Positions 42,857-53,267 of a DNA stretch of 64,000 nucleotides are shown piece after piece. The position numbers and the translations under genes were made by a program. The notes beneath the pieces were generated by a model. The model had not been told where the DNA came from, did no database searches, and saw only the letters and a program-made list of their open reading frames with translations. The stretch comes from Vibrio porteresiae DSM 19223 (GTDB taxonomy: Bacteria; Pseudomonadota; Gammaproteobacteria; Enterobacterales; Vibrionaceae), in contig NZ_AP024895.1 of NCBI RefSeq assembly GCF_024347055.1, positions 558,001 through 622,000 of the forward strand. The letters run 5' to 3'. Position 1 is the stretch's first letter. Each line of letters starts with the position of its first letter.

Positions 42857-44659
42857 TCAGTGTTTAGCCCAACTGATTTCTCGTTGTACTACACACTGGT
42901 CATCAATGCTTAGTACGCCAGTTTGGCCGTTGATGGTATAACCTTGGACCACTTTCATCTGTGGTAATTCCATCATCAAACGATAAGCATCCATACCCAG
43001 TGCTTGGAGACGACGTTCACCATTAGAATCTTTTGGCCACAAGCGTTCCATTTGGTTAGCAATCGAGGTATCTGGCTGAATAAGCAATGGAATATCGCTG
43101 TAAGTCACACCGCTCAAATCTTCATACTGATTACCGTTGCCGTTACTGGTCGAGTTAGAGAACAGGCGTGGTGGCTGTGTATCTGGGTTAATCGCCACTT
43201 CAATAAATGGTTTAATCAAGGTCAGATCGGCACTGTTGGCAACAATGTACACCGAATCGATGTCACGGCGACTACGCGGCTGGCTTTGCAATTTCATGTT
43301 CATCAACTCTTCCATCTGGGCGATGTTTTGTTGGCTGTCTTGTAAGCCAAAAATCGAGTTGATGTTACGTTGCAATTGGCGTTTATCACCAAAGAGGCTG
43401 ACGGCCACTTTGTTTTTGCTGTATTTACGCCATTCATCATTAAAGGCATCCACCACACGCTCACCATAACTGCCTTCTGGCGCCAGCAATAGTGGGTATT
43501 GATAACCTTGGCTAAACAGGTACTTAGCTGCCTGAGCGACTTCTTGTTCCGGAGAGAGGGTTAGATAACAGGTTTGATAGCCCGCTTCGACTTCTTCAGG
43601 AATATTCAGTGCCAACATATTAATTGGGTTACTGTGGCTCTCTTGCAGTTTTTGCAATGCTTCGATTTTATCTTTTTCAAGCGGACCAACGATAAAGTCG
43701 ATTTTCTTATCAGTCAGCGTTTTATCGATCTGCTCTAAGCTCTGGGCATTTGTATCGATAACGGTCAAGTTCGCATCAGGTTTGCGCGTTTGATCGTTCA
43801 TCATTGACATAATAAAGCCGTCACGAATTAACTGAGCTTGGCGTGCGTACTTACCGGTTAATGGTAAGAGCAGAGCAGTACGACTTGGCTGCGCGATATC
43901 CATCGCTAAGATATCTTGAATGTCTTTAGGCGTGTTTAATGCAGCTGGGTGTTGTGGGTTTTCTGCTAACCAATTTTTCAACGTGTTTTGCAGCTGTGGT
44001 AGGTCGCTACCCATGGTTTTCATGTACACCGCAAGCTGTAGCCAACCATCCAAAACATCTTCGTTAGGCTTGGTGGTTAAGTTAGTGATGTTATGACCAT
44101 TAAACTTACTTAAGTTAGCCCAGATTTGATCAGAGATACCTTCCCATCCGCTTTGTGGCGTGTAGTCATAAAGAGCCACAAGCTCACGGCTAGAGTCGAA
44201 AGGTTTCTCTAAATTGGTATAAATGTCTGCTTTCAGCTGGTGGTAGTTTTTCCACTGCTCATCAGAGAGTTTCCAATAAGGTTTAAAATCGAGCTGAGCT
44301 AGCGCATTATCATACTGCTCAACATTGGTCAGTAGATGTGCTTTGGCCAGTTGCCATTCGGCAGTTTGGCTTGGACTCAGTTTCTGTTTTGACAAGCGCT
44401 TACTAATCAACTCAGCTTGATCGGTATTGTTTGCCACAATCGCGGCTTTCATGGCCATGATCAACAGGTCGTTTTGCAAGCTGCCTTGAGTGGTGTCAGC
44501 TTGCATGATGTACACTTGTGCGGTTTCACTTGGTTCGTTCGTAATATCGACAAAATCAGGTGCTGAAGGTTTAGACGAACAAGCCGCTAACATGATCGCG
44601 AATGCAACAGGAGTGAGTAAGCGTGGTACACTGCGTCTCTGATGGTTTTTCATAGCCAT
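42857..44659 (-). CDS. lpoA: Penicillin-binding protein activator LpoA
   Basis: Outer-membrane lipoprotein of 600 residues that reaches through the periplasm to activate PBP1a. Lipoprotein signal with LAAC, Cys27, then an N-terminal TPR-like helical domain (about 50-240) and a C-terminal periplasmic-binding-protein-like domain (about 255-595; TALLLPLTGKYARQAQLIRDGF). Length matches the Vibrio/E. coli family. First gene of lpoA-yraN-diaA-dolP; divergent from rsmI as in E. coli. Confidence 0.95.
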   Translation of the reverse strand: MAMKNHQRRSVPRLLTPVAFAIMLAACSSKPSAPDFVDITNEPSETAQVYIMQADTTQGSLQNDLLIMAMKAAIVANNTDQAELISKRLSKQKLSPSQTAEWQLAKAHLLTNVEQYDNALAQLDFKPYWKLSDEQWKNYHQLKADIYTNLEKPFDSSRELVALYDYTPQSGWEGISDQIWANLSKFNGHNITNLTTKPNEDVLDGWLQLAVYMKTMGSDLPQLQNTLKNWLAENPQHPAALNTPKDIQDILAMDIAQPSRTALLLPLTGKYARQAQLIRDGFIMSMMNDQTRKPDANLTVIDTNAQSLEQIDKTLTDKKIDFIVGPLEKDKIEALQKLQESHSNPINMLALNIPEEVEAGYQTCYLTLSPEQEVAQAAKYLFSQGYQYPLLLAPEGSYGERVVDAFNDEWRKYSKNKVAVSLFGDKRQLQRNINSIFGLQDSQQNIAQMEELMNMKLQSQPRSRRDIDSVYIVANSADLTLIKPFIEVAINPDTQPPRLFSNSTSNGNGNQYEDLSGVTYSDIPLLIQPDTSIANQMERLWPKDSNGERRLQALGMDAYRLMMELPQMKVVQGYTINGQTGVLSIDDQCVVQREISWAKH

Positions 44660-44722
44660 GAGTTCTTAAGTTAATCCGTGTAAAATTGTCTCTATATTAA
44701 TCGTTGAAGTGATGGTAAACAA

Positions 44723-45580
44723 ATGACAGATAACAAAACCTTGGACGTCCCTACGTTATACATAGTTCCGACGCCAATTGGTAACCTAGGCGATATTACC
44801 CAAAGAGCTTTAGATGTGCTTTCCAGTGTTGATGTTATCGCTGCTGAAGACACGCGCCATACAGGTAAATTGCTCTCTCACTTCAATATTCAAACTAAGA
44901 CGTTCGCTTTGCATGATCACAATGAACAGCAAAAAGCTCAAGCATTAGTTGAGAAATTATTAGCGGGTCAATCCATTGCATTGGTTTCTGATGCCGGTAC
45001 ACCGCTAATTAGTGATCCAGGTTATCATTTAGTCAGTCAATGTCGTCAAGCGGGTGTTAAAGTTACGCCACTTCCTGGTGCGTGCGCGGTGATTACAGCG
45101 CTCAGTGCTTCTGGTTTGCCATCTGATCGCTTCAGTTTCGAAGGCTTTTTCCCAGCTAAAAGTAAAGGTCGTAAAGACAAATTACTTGAGATTGCCAAAG
45201 TAGAGCGTACGTGCATTTTTTATGAATCGCCACACCGTATTACTGAGTCTTTGCAAGACATGCTAGAAATTCTCGGCCCAGACCGTGAAGTGGTGCTGGC
45301 ACGTGAATTAACCAAGACCTTTGAAACCATTCAAGGTATGCCTCTCGGTGAGCTGGTTGCATGGGTTGAAGAAGATGAAAATCGCAAACGCGGTGAAATG
45401 GTGTTGCTGATTCATGGCTACCGTGAAGATAAAACCAGTGGCGTGCCAGATGAAGCGCTGCGCACCTTAGCGATTTTGACCAAAGAGCTGCCACTGAAAA
45501 AAGCCGCTGCGTTGACTGCCGAAATTTACAACCTCAAGAAGAATGAACTCTATAAATGGGGTTTAGAGAATCTAGATTAA
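44723..45580 (+). CDS. rsmI: 16S rRNA 2'-O-methyltransferase RsmI
   Basis: Methylates the ribose of C1402 in 16S rRNA (with RsmH acting on the base), fine-tuning the P site. 285 residues; tetrapyrrole-methylase fold with LYIVPTPIGNLGDIT at the start, AEDTRHTGKLL, ALVSDAGTPLISDPG and the PHRI segment. Its partner gene rsmH lies just downstream of rnpB, an unusual closeness of the two C1402 enzymes. Confidence 0.97.
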   Translation: MTDNKTLDVPTLYIVPTPIGNLGDITQRALDVLSSVDVIAAEDTRHTGKLLSHFNIQTKTFALHDHNEQQKAQALVEKLLAGQSIALVSDAGTPLISDPGYHLVSQCRQAGVKVTPLPGACAVITALSASGLPSDRFSFEGFFPAKSKGRKDKLLEIAKVERTCIFYESPHRITESLQDMLEILGPDREVVLARELTKTFETIQGMPLGELVAWVEEDENRKRGEMVLLIHGYREDKTSGVPDEALRTLAILTKELPLKKAAALTAEIYNLKKNELYKWGLENLD

Positions 45581-45689
45581 TCAGCGTTGCTGCGAGAATC
45601 GGTGTAGATTTGACCGTTTGGTAGGCATTTGGTCGAGTTTATTGATTCTTTCTAGACACTGAGGGTGGTTATCTATATTATTCGCGGTC

Positions 45690-46083
<394 letters not shown>

Positions 46084-46087
46084 TTCT

Positions 46088-46124
46088 AAACCCATCATGG
46101 CTCTCGAGTTATGATGGGTTTTTT
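46088..46124 (+). terminator. rnpB terminator
   Basis: 11-bp stem AAACCCATCAT / ATGATGGGTTT and a T run. Confidence 0.93.
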
Positions 46125-46132
46125 GCTTTATA

Positions 46133-46161
46133 TTGACTCAACCAAAGCGAAAAGCTTTAAA
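46133..46161 (+). promoter_or_regulatory. Candidate promoter of the dcw cluster
   Basis: TTGACT (46133-46138), 17-base spacer, TTTAAA (46156-46161), about 100 bases ahead of rsmH. The -10 is a weak match. No run of TGGG repeats of the kind bound by MraZ in E. coli is seen here. Confidence 0.5.
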
Positions 46162-46265
46162 CTTAGCGCAAAGTCACGTCCCAGACGAGCTAACCGCTAG
46201 CGGTAGTGTCGGAAATAAGTACACTAATTAATAAAATTGATAGCCGATGGGCAAATGAGAATATT

Positions 46266-47216
46266 ATGACTGAATCTTTCAAGCACATTTCTGTACTTTT
46301 ACATGAATCCATCGAGGGATTAGCGATCAAGCCAGACGGTACTTACATTGATGGCACTTTCGGTCGCGGCGGTCATAGTCGTACCATTTTGTCAAAATTA
46401 GGTCCTAACGGTCGTCTTTTTAGTATCGACCGAGATCCGCAAGCAATTGCCGAAGCGCAAAAAATCGATGACCCTCGTTTTACCATTGTCCATGGACCTT
46501 TCTCTGGTATTGCTGAATACGCAGAGCGTTATGATCTGGTTGGCAAAGTCGATGGTGTTTTGTTTGATTTAGGTGTTTCTTCTCCTCAGCTTGACGACGC
46601 AGAACGCGGTTTTAGCTTTATGAAAGACGGTCCACTGGACATGCGTATGGATCCAACTAGCGGTATTCCTGTTTCTGAATGGTTAGCGAACGCTGATCTG
46701 GATGACATTACTTGGGTTATCCGTGAATTTGGTGAAGACAAACACGCGCGTCGCATTGCGAAAGCGATAGTGGCTTACCGTGAAGATGAAGAGAACGAGC
46801 CAATGACTCGTACAGGTCAACTTGCAAAATTGATCTCTGAGGCAGCACCAAAAAGCTTCAAAGAGAAAAAACATCCAGCAACACGTTCATTCCAAGCGTT
46901 TCGTATCTATATCAACAGTGAGTTGGAAGAGATCGATAAAGCACTGAATGGTGCGATGAATGTTTTGGCTCCGGAAGGCCGTTTATCGGTGATCAGTTTT
47001 CACTCTCTTGAAGACCGCATGGTGAAACGTTTTATGCGTAAAGAGAGTAAGGGACCTGAAGTGCCACATGGTATTCCTTTGACTCAAGAGCAGATTAAAG
47101 CGTTAGGTAGTGCTAACCTTATCACCGTAGGAAAAGCAATAAAGCCGACGGATCAAGAAGTTGAAATGAACCCTCGTTCTCGTAGTTCTGTGCTAAGGAT
47201 TGCCGAAAAGCTCTAA
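46266..47216 (+). CDS. rsmH: 16S rRNA m4C1402 methyltransferase RsmH (MraW)
   Basis: N4-methylation of C1402 of 16S rRNA. 316 residues with SAM-binding IDGTFGRGGHSRTIL, LFDLGVSSPQLDD and the C-terminal FHSLEDRMVKRFM. Start at the ATG at 46266 (MTESFKHISVLLHESI); the frame continues upstream but without conserved sequence. First gene of the dcw cluster here: mraZ, common in this place, is absent. Confidence 0.97.
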   Translation: MTESFKHISVLLHESIEGLAIKPDGTYIDGTFGRGGHSRTILSKLGPNGRLFSIDRDPQAIAEAQKIDDPRFTIVHGPFSGIAEYAERYDLVGKVDGVLFDLGVSSPQLDDAERGFSFMKDGPLDMRMDPTSGIPVSEWLANADLDDITWVIREFGEDKHARRIAKAIVAYREDEENEPMTRTGQLAKLISEAAPKSFKEKKHPATRSFQAFRIYINSELEEIDKALNGAMNVLAPEGRLSVISFHSLEDRMVKRFMRKESKGPEVPHGIPLTQEQIKALGSANLITVGKAIKPTDQEVEMNPRSRSSVLRIAEKL

Positions 47217-47223
47217 CGAAATT

Positions 47224-47541
47224 ATGTCTCAGCCAACCCCTAATTTAGCCAAATTGATATTGATTGATCTGCTGACGGTGGGTCGAGTTCCGCTCATTTT
47301 ACTGGTGTTTATCTTTGCTAGTGCAATGGGCGTGGTGTTAACCACCCATGACACAAGACAAGCGGTGTCTAAACTCGACCAAGTTCAAAGCGAACGCCTG
47401 AATCTAGACAATGAGTGGCGCAATTTGATTATTGAAGAGACCGCGTTGGCTGAGCATAGTCGTGTGCAGGATGTGGCACAAAATGATTTAGATATGAAAC
47501 GTCCTGATGCCGACAAAGAAGTAGTGATAAACATCAAATGA
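47224..47541 (+). CDS. ftsL: Cell division protein FtsL
   Basis: 105-residue bitopic protein of the FtsQLB complex. Short cytoplasmic N-terminus, one membrane helix (about residues 27-46, VPLILLVFIFASAMGVVLT), then a periplasmic coiled coil with leucine spacing (KLDQVQSERLNLDNEWRNL). Starts seven bases after rsmH. Its stop overlaps the ftsI start (ATGA). Confidence 0.95.
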   Translation: MSQPTPNLAKLILIDLLTVGRVPLILLVFIFASAMGVVLTTHDTRQAVSKLDQVQSERLNLDNEWRNLIIEETALAEHSRVQDVAQNDLDMKRPDADKEVVINIK

Positions 47542-49304
47542 AGAAGCCGTCTAAACCCTCCAAGCCGAAATCTGTTTCAGAAAACAAGCCTGCCGCGCCA
47601 ACTGAGTCGGTTCTGTTTAGCCGCTGGCGTTTCTACCTCATTCTGTTTTTTATTTTCGTCGCTTTTGCCATTTTGGTTGGACGGGCTGCCTTTATCCAAA
47701 TTATTGAACCTGACAACTTGATTCATGAAAGTGATTTGCGTTCAGTTCGTTCTAAAACCATTCACTCTGCGCGTGGCATTATTTCGGATCGAAATGGAGA
47801 AGCGTTAGCTGTGAGCGTCCCAGTTGATGCGGTTTGGGCCGATCCTGCGACCATTATTAAACAGGGCAGCTTAAATGATAAGAATCGTTGGTATGCGCTA
47901 GCTGATGTGCTCAATCTTGATCGCCAAGACCTGATTAAACGCATTAAAGATAATGAGTCGAGACGATTTATTTACCTGCAGCGCCAAGTCAATTCGGCCA
48001 TGGCGAATTATATTCATGAGCTTAAGCTCCCTGGCATTGGTTTAAAATCCGAATCGCGTCGCTATTATCCTGCTGGGGAAGTGAGTGCTCATATTGTCGG
48101 CGTAACCGGGATTGATGGGCATGGTTTAGAAGGTGTGGAACGCAGTTACGATAAATGGTTAACCGGCGAAGCGGGTAAACAAATTATTCGTAAGGACCGT
48201 TATGGTCGAGTGGTAGAAAACATCTCGCTAGAACAGAGCGAAGCAGGAAAACCGCTGCAATTGACCATAGATCAACGTATTCAAGCCATTGCGTTTAGAG
48301 CGGTGAAACAAGCGATGGCCGATTATCGGGCTACATCAGCCTCTGCTGTGATGGTAGATGTTAAAACCGGTGAAGTACTGGCGATGGTAAATGCGCCTTC
48401 TTACAATCCGAATAATCGCTCTGACTATCAAAGCTTTAAAATGCGTAACCGGGTTATCACCGATGCATTTGAACCTGGTTCAACCGTTAAACCATTTGTG
48501 GTGTTAGCTTCTTTAGAAAATGGCATTGCTGATACTAATACCATTATTGATGTTGGTAACGGTACAATGCGCATCGGTGGCGCAATGGTGCGAGACTCGG
48601 ATGCGATTCCCGGCGGCAAAGCGTCATTACAAATGATTTTGAAAAAATCGAGTAACGTTGGTGTTTCAAAACTGTCGCTAAAAATGCCAGTAGAAGCTTT
48701 GCTCGGTATGTACAGCTCAGTGGGCTTAGGGGAAACCTCCGGTTTAAACCTACCTGGAGAAAGTATTGGTATTTTCCCTACTCGCCAACGTTGGTCTGAT
48801 TTTGAACGCGCGACCATCGCCTTTGGTTATGGGATAGCAATTACGCCAATTCAGTTGGCGCACGCTTATGCCACGTTAGGCAACATGGGTAAATATCAAC
48901 CTTTGCACCTAATCGAGGGACATCGCCAAGAAAATCTTGAGCATCAAGTGGCGAATCCAAAGAATGTTCGTGATGTACTCAATATGCTGGAAACCGTAAC
49001 ACAACCTGGAGGCACTGCGGTAAAAGCAGCGGTTCCTGGTTATCGTATTGCAGCCAAAACGGGTACGTCGCGCAAAGCGGTAGCTGGTGGTTATAGTGAT
49101 GAATATTTTGCTTATACTGCTGGTGTGGCTCCGGTGAGCAATCCTCGCCTGTCATTGGTGGTCATGGTCAATGAGCCACAAGGGGATTCTTATTATGGCG
49201 GTGCTGTAGCTGGTCCTGTCTTTTCCGAAATAATGAAAGGGGCCTTGCAAATTCTCAACATCGCGCCAGATGAGAACCGATTCGAAAAAGATAAAAACAA
49301 TTAA
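47538..49304 (+). CDS. ftsI: Septal transpeptidase FtsI (PBP3)
   Basis: Class B penicillin-binding protein that cross-links septal peptidoglycan. 588 residues: membrane helix at about 33-53, dimerisation/pedestal domain, and transpeptidase domain with catalytic S315 in STVK, SSN at 371-373 and KTGTS near 505. These three motifs are intact. Works with FtsW, encoded downstream. ATGA overlap with ftsL. Confidence 0.97.
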   Translation: MKKPSKPSKPKSVSENKPAAPTESVLFSRWRFYLILFFIFVAFAILVGRAAFIQIIEPDNLIHESDLRSVRSKTIHSARGIISDRNGEALAVSVPVDAVWADPATIIKQGSLNDKNRWYALADVLNLDRQDLIKRIKDNESRRFIYLQRQVNSAMANYIHELKLPGIGLKSESRRYYPAGEVSAHIVGVTGIDGHGLEGVERSYDKWLTGEAGKQIIRKDRYGRVVENISLEQSEAGKPLQLTIDQRIQAIAFRAVKQAMADYRATSASAVMVDVKTGEVLAMVNAPSYNPNNRSDYQSFKMRNRVITDAFEPGSTVKPFVVLASLENGIADTNTIIDVGNGTMRIGGAMVRDSDAIPGGKASLQMILKKSSNVGVSKLSLKMPVEALLGMYSSVGLGETSGLNLPGESIGIFPTRQRWSDFERATIAFGYGIAITPIQLAHAYATLGNMGKYQPLHLIEGHRQENLEHQVANPKNVRDVLNMLETVTQPGGTAVKAAVPGYRIAAKTGTSRKAVAGGYSDEYFAYTAGVAPVSNPRLSLVVMVNEPQGDSYYGGAVAGPVFSEIMKGALQILNIAPDENRFEKDKNN

Positions 49305-49315
49305 GTGTGACAAGT

Positions 49316-50806
49316 ATGACAAATAAGGGTAAAGCGCTTGCTGACCTACTTTCTCCGTGGGTGACCATTGAGATACCTGCTGTGGCTCAATTGCCAGTCA
49401 CAGAGTTACATTTAGATAGCCGTCATGTCACTTCTGGCGACACCTTTGTTGCCATCATTGGTCATGCCGTCGACGGTAGAAAATTTATTGCCAAAGCCAT
49501 TGAGCAAGGTGCGAATGCTGTTATCGCTCAAGCGGATCAAGATCATGCCCATGGGATGATTGACTATGTTCAAGCAGTGCCTGTGGTGTATGTGGAAAAG
49601 TTGCATGAACAGCTTTCTGCATTAGCAGGTCGTCTCTACGGTATTCATCACAATCGCCCAGTGGCAGTAACCGGAACCAACGGCAAAACGACGATCACTC
49701 AGTTGATTGCACAGTGGATGACCCTAACTGGTGTGCCTGCAGCGGTGATGGGAACCACAGGTAATGGATTTCTTGATGCTCTAGTCCCAGCCGCCAATAC
49801 CACAGGTAATGCCATTGATATCCAAGCTCAACTTGCTTCACTAGCTGAGCAAGGGGCACAATACACCGCAATGGAAGTGTCATCGCACGGTCTGGTTCAA
49901 GGTCGAGTCAAAGCCTTGCATTTTTCTGCTGGTGTTTTTACCAATTTAAGTCGCGATCATCTTGACTACCATGGCACCATGGAAGCGTATGCTGAGGCGA
50001 AAAAGTCTCTGTTTACTGAACATTCATGCGATGCCGCTATCATTAATGCTGATGACAGTGTTGGAGCCTCTTGGCTAGCACAACTTCCTCATGCTGTTGG
50101 CGTTTCTCTTCATCATCAACCTATCTCTGAGCGAGCTGTCTGGGCTACACAGGTTCATTACGCTGATAGCGGCATCCATATGGAATTTGCAGGTGCTTGG
50201 GGCAAAGGCGTTATTGATGTTCCCCTGATCGGTGAATTCAATGCTAATAACGTGTTAGTCGCTTTTACCACCTTGTTAGTGCTTGGTTTTGATAAAGCCA
50301 CATTACTGGCGACGGCAAATCAACTGCAACCTGTCATTGGCCGGATGGAGTTATTTCAAGCGCCTAATAAAGCGAAAGTGGTGGTTGATTACGCTCATAC
50401 ACCGGACGCACTCGAAAAGGCGCTGACCGCGCTGCGTGTGCACTGTAACGGTCAGTTGTGGGCTATTTGTGGATGTGGCGGTGATCGAGACAAAGGCAAA
50501 CGACCATTAATGGCTCAAGTTGCTGAAAAATATGCTGATAATATTATTCTAACCGATGATAATCCCCGCAGCGAACAGCCAGAGCAGATCATCAAAGATA
50601 TGCAAGCTGGCTTAAATGAACCGAGTAAAGCATTGGTTGAGCACCATCGTTTCCAAGCTTTGGAATTTGCTCTTGCTCATGCCAGTGCTGATGACATTAT
50701 TCTCTTGGCAGGTAAAGGCCATGAGGATTACCAAATTATTGGTGACAAAACAATTCACTATTCTGACCGCGAGTCAGCTCAAACACTATTGGAGTTAAAG
50801 GAATGA
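49316..50806 (+). CDS. murE: UDP-MurNAc-Ala-Glu:mDAP ligase MurE
   Basis: Adds meso-diaminopimelate to the peptidoglycan precursor. 496 residues with ATP-binding GTNGKTT and the DNPR motif (near residue 410) that marks diaminopimelate- rather than lysine-specific enzymes. Start at the ATG at 49316 (MTNKGKAL); an in-frame GTG at 49307 is possible, with no strong ribosome site at either. Ends in an ATGA overlap with murF. Confidence 0.96.
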   Translation: MTNKGKALADLLSPWVTIEIPAVAQLPVTELHLDSRHVTSGDTFVAIIGHAVDGRKFIAKAIEQGANAVIAQADQDHAHGMIDYVQAVPVVYVEKLHEQLSALAGRLYGIHHNRPVAVTGTNGKTTITQLIAQWMTLTGVPAAVMGTTGNGFLDALVPAANTTGNAIDIQAQLASLAEQGAQYTAMEVSSHGLVQGRVKALHFSAGVFTNLSRDHLDYHGTMEAYAEAKKSLFTEHSCDAAIINADDSVGASWLAQLPHAVGVSLHHQPISERAVWATQVHYADSGIHMEFAGAWGKGVIDVPLIGEFNANNVLVAFTTLLVLGFDKATLLATANQLQPVIGRMELFQAPNKAKVVVDYAHTPDALEKALTALRVHCNGQLWAICGCGGDRDKGKRPLMAQVAEKYADNIILTDDNPRSEQPEQIIKDMQAGLNEPSKALVEHHRFQALEFALAHASADDIILLAGKGHEDYQIIGDKTIHYSDRESAQTLLELKE

Positions 50807-52164
50807 TTACCGTTCAGTTGGCAGATATTGCCTCGGAATTAGGTGGCACTCTAATTGGAACGAATTGCTCAATTTCTGCTGTATCAACCGATACCCGTGC
50901 CATTGGAGAGCAAGCGCTGTTCGTTGCTCTCGTTGGTGAACGATTTGATGCGCATGATTTTATTGAACAAGCACAAGCCGCAGGAGCGGCGGCACTATTG
51001 GTATCTCGTCAAGTTGAATCATCATTGCCTCAAATTGTCGTTGCCGATACTCGTATTGCCCTTGGCCAACTAGGCCGCTTAGTGCATCAGCGCTGTGCAA
51101 CAACGACCATCGGTATTACAGGTAGCTGCGGCAAAACCACGGTAAAAGAGATGGTCGCGAGCATTTTGGCGCAAAAAGGCCAAGTGCTGTTTACCTCGGG
51201 CAATTTCAATAACGACATCGGTGTGCCTTTGACTCTGCTGCGCAACACTCCAGCCGACGATTATTCAGTGATTGAAATGGGAGCGAATCACAAAGGTGAA
51301 ATCGCTTATACCACGGCACTGGTACAACCCGATATTGCCCTGGTTAACAATGTGGCAGCGGCACATTTGGAAGGTTTTGGCTCCATCGATGGGGTTAAAC
51401 AAGCTAAAGGTGAAATCTATCAAGGGCTAAAACCTGGCGCGACAGCGGTTGTTAACTTAGACAGCAATGGCGGTGATTGGTGGAGTGACGTGTTATCCGA
51501 CAAAAAAGTGAAAACTTTTTCGGTTACCGATCAAAATGCTGACTTTTCCGCACAAAATATCAGGCTTAATGATGACGGAAACGCGACTTTTGAGTTGCTT
51601 TCTCCTGTCGGTCAGATTCCGGTTTCCCTTGGTATCATTGGTAAACATAATGTCTCTAATGCACTTGCTGCTGCTGCCATTACGATGGAAGTTGGGGCAA
51701 CATTAGAAGAAGTTGCGCTAGGCCTTGCTCATTTAACTCCCGTCAAAGGTCGTGTAAATGTGTCGGCGTTATCGCCAACCGTGAAACTTATTGATGACAG
51801 TTACAACGCTAGTGTTCCTGCGATGAAAGCCGCTGTGGATCTTCTTTCTGGCTTTAAACCTCAACGCTGGTTGATTTTAGGCAATATGGCGGAGCTCGGA
51901 GCGGAAAGTCTTGCACTTCATCGTCAAGTCGGGGAACATGCGGCACCATTTAAGTTTGAGCATGTATTGACCTATGGTCATGATGCGAAAGTAATTAGCG
52001 ATATCTGTCATGGTCATCACTTTGCGACACATGACGATATGGTTGCGTATATTGAGCAGCAACTCGATCTCGAAAACGCTTACTCACACGTCCTATTAGT
52101 TAAAGGAGCCTTAAGCTCTGGTATGGGTAAAGTCGTTGCTGCACTTAAGGAGAACTTCTCATGA
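50803..52164 (+). CDS. murF: UDP-MurNAc-tripeptide:D-Ala-D-Ala ligase MurF
   Basis: Adds D-Ala-D-Ala to complete the pentapeptide. 453 residues with N-terminal UDP-binding domain, central ATPase with ITGSCGKTTVKE and NFNNDIGVP, and DDSYNASVPAMKAA in the C-terminal part. Overlaps murE and mraY by 4 bases each (ATGA), pointing to strict co-translation. Confidence 0.96.
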   Translation: MITVQLADIASELGGTLIGTNCSISAVSTDTRAIGEQALFVALVGERFDAHDFIEQAQAAGAAALLVSRQVESSLPQIVVADTRIALGQLGRLVHQRCATTTIGITGSCGKTTVKEMVASILAQKGQVLFTSGNFNNDIGVPLTLLRNTPADDYSVIEMGANHKGEIAYTTALVQPDIALVNNVAAAHLEGFGSIDGVKQAKGEIYQGLKPGATAVVNLDSNGGDWWSDVLSDKKVKTFSVTDQNADFSAQNIRLNDDGNATFELLSPVGQIPVSLGIIGKHNVSNALAAAAITMEVGATLEEVALGLAHLTPVKGRVNVSALSPTVKLIDDSYNASVPAMKAAVDLLSGFKPQRWLILGNMAELGAESLALHRQVGEHAAPFKFEHVLTYGHDAKVISDICHGHHFATHDDMVAYIEQQLDLENAYSHVLLVKGALSSGMGKVVAALKENFS

Positions 52165-53243
52165 TTATTTGGCTTTCGGAGTTACTCCAGCCATATTTTT
52201 CTTTTTTCCGTTTGTTTGAATACCTGTCTTTTAGGGCGATCGTCAGTATTTTAACTGCGTTGAGTCTCTCTTTATGGATGGGACCTCGACTGATTAAGCG
52301 TTTGCAACTGCTGCAAATCGGTCAGGTTGTTCGTAACGATGGTCCGGAATCCCACTTTAGTAAGCGCGGTACACCAACTATGGGCGGGATCATGATTCTT
52401 GCCGCGATTACCATCACTATTTTATTGTGGACCGATCTTTCAAACCCCTATGTATGGGCGGTATTGGCAGTCTTACTTGGGTATGGTGCCGTTGGTTTTG
52501 TCGATGATTATCGTAAAGTCGTACGTAAAAATACCGATGGTTTGATCGCGCGTTGGAAATATTTCTGGCAATCAGCGATTGCTCTGGTTGTTGCTTTTGC
52601 ACTTTACGCTTACGGCAAAGACACGGCTGCAACTCAGTTGGTCGTGCCATTTTTTAAAGATGTGATGCCACAATTAGGTCTTATGTACATTGTGCTAACT
52701 TACTTTGTTATTGTTGGTACAAGTAACGCAGTCAATTTAACCGATGGTCTTGATGGTTTGGCGATCATGCCAACAGTGCTGGTTTCTGCAGGGTTTGCTG
52801 TGATTGCTTGGGCAACCGGTAACGTGCATTTTGCCAATTACTTACACATTCCTTATGTTCCGCATGCCTCTGAATTGGTGGTTGTGTGTACCGCAATTGT
52901 GGGCGCTGGTTTAGGCTTCTTATGGTTTAACACCTATCCTGCGCAAGTATTCATGGGCGATGTCGGCTCTTTAGCATTAGGCGGAGCGCTTGGGACTATT
53001 GCGGTATTAGTGCGTCAAGAGTTTGTTTTGGTGATCATGGGAGGCGTGTTTGTTATGGAAACCCTGTCTGTGATTTTGCAGGTGGGTTCTTATAAGTTAC
53101 GTGGTCAACGTATTTTCCGTATGGCACCTATCCACCATCACTATGAATTAAAAGGGTGGCCAGAACCACGAGTCATCGTTCGTTTCTGGATTATCTCAAT
53201 CGTATTAGTTTTGATCGGCTTAGCGACACTTAAAGTGCGTTAA
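52161..53243 (+). CDS. mraY: Phospho-MurNAc-pentapeptide transferase MraY
   Basis: Makes lipid I from UDP-MurNAc-pentapeptide and undecaprenyl phosphate. 360 residues, ten membrane helices; conserved loops GFVDDYRKVV (Asp-Asp pair), NLTDGLDGLA and the HHHYELKGWPE site near the end. Last step on the cytoplasmic face before MurG. Confidence 0.97.
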   Translation: MIIWLSELLQPYFSFFRLFEYLSFRAIVSILTALSLSLWMGPRLIKRLQLLQIGQVVRNDGPESHFSKRGTPTMGGIMILAAITITILLWTDLSNPYVWAVLAVLLGYGAVGFVDDYRKVVRKNTDGLIARWKYFWQSAIALVVAFALYAYGKDTAATQLVVPFFKDVMPQLGLMYIVLTYFVIVGTSNAVNLTDGLDGLAIMPTVLVSAGFAVIAWATGNVHFANYLHIPYVPHASELVVVCTAIVGAGLGFLWFNTYPAQVFMGDVGSLALGGALGTIAVLVRQEFVLVIMGGVFVMETLSVILQVGSYKLRGQRIFRMAPIHHHYELKGWPEPRVIVRFWIISIVLVLIGLATLKVR

Positions 53244-53267
53244 TCGTTCGAGGAGCAAGTAAATAAA

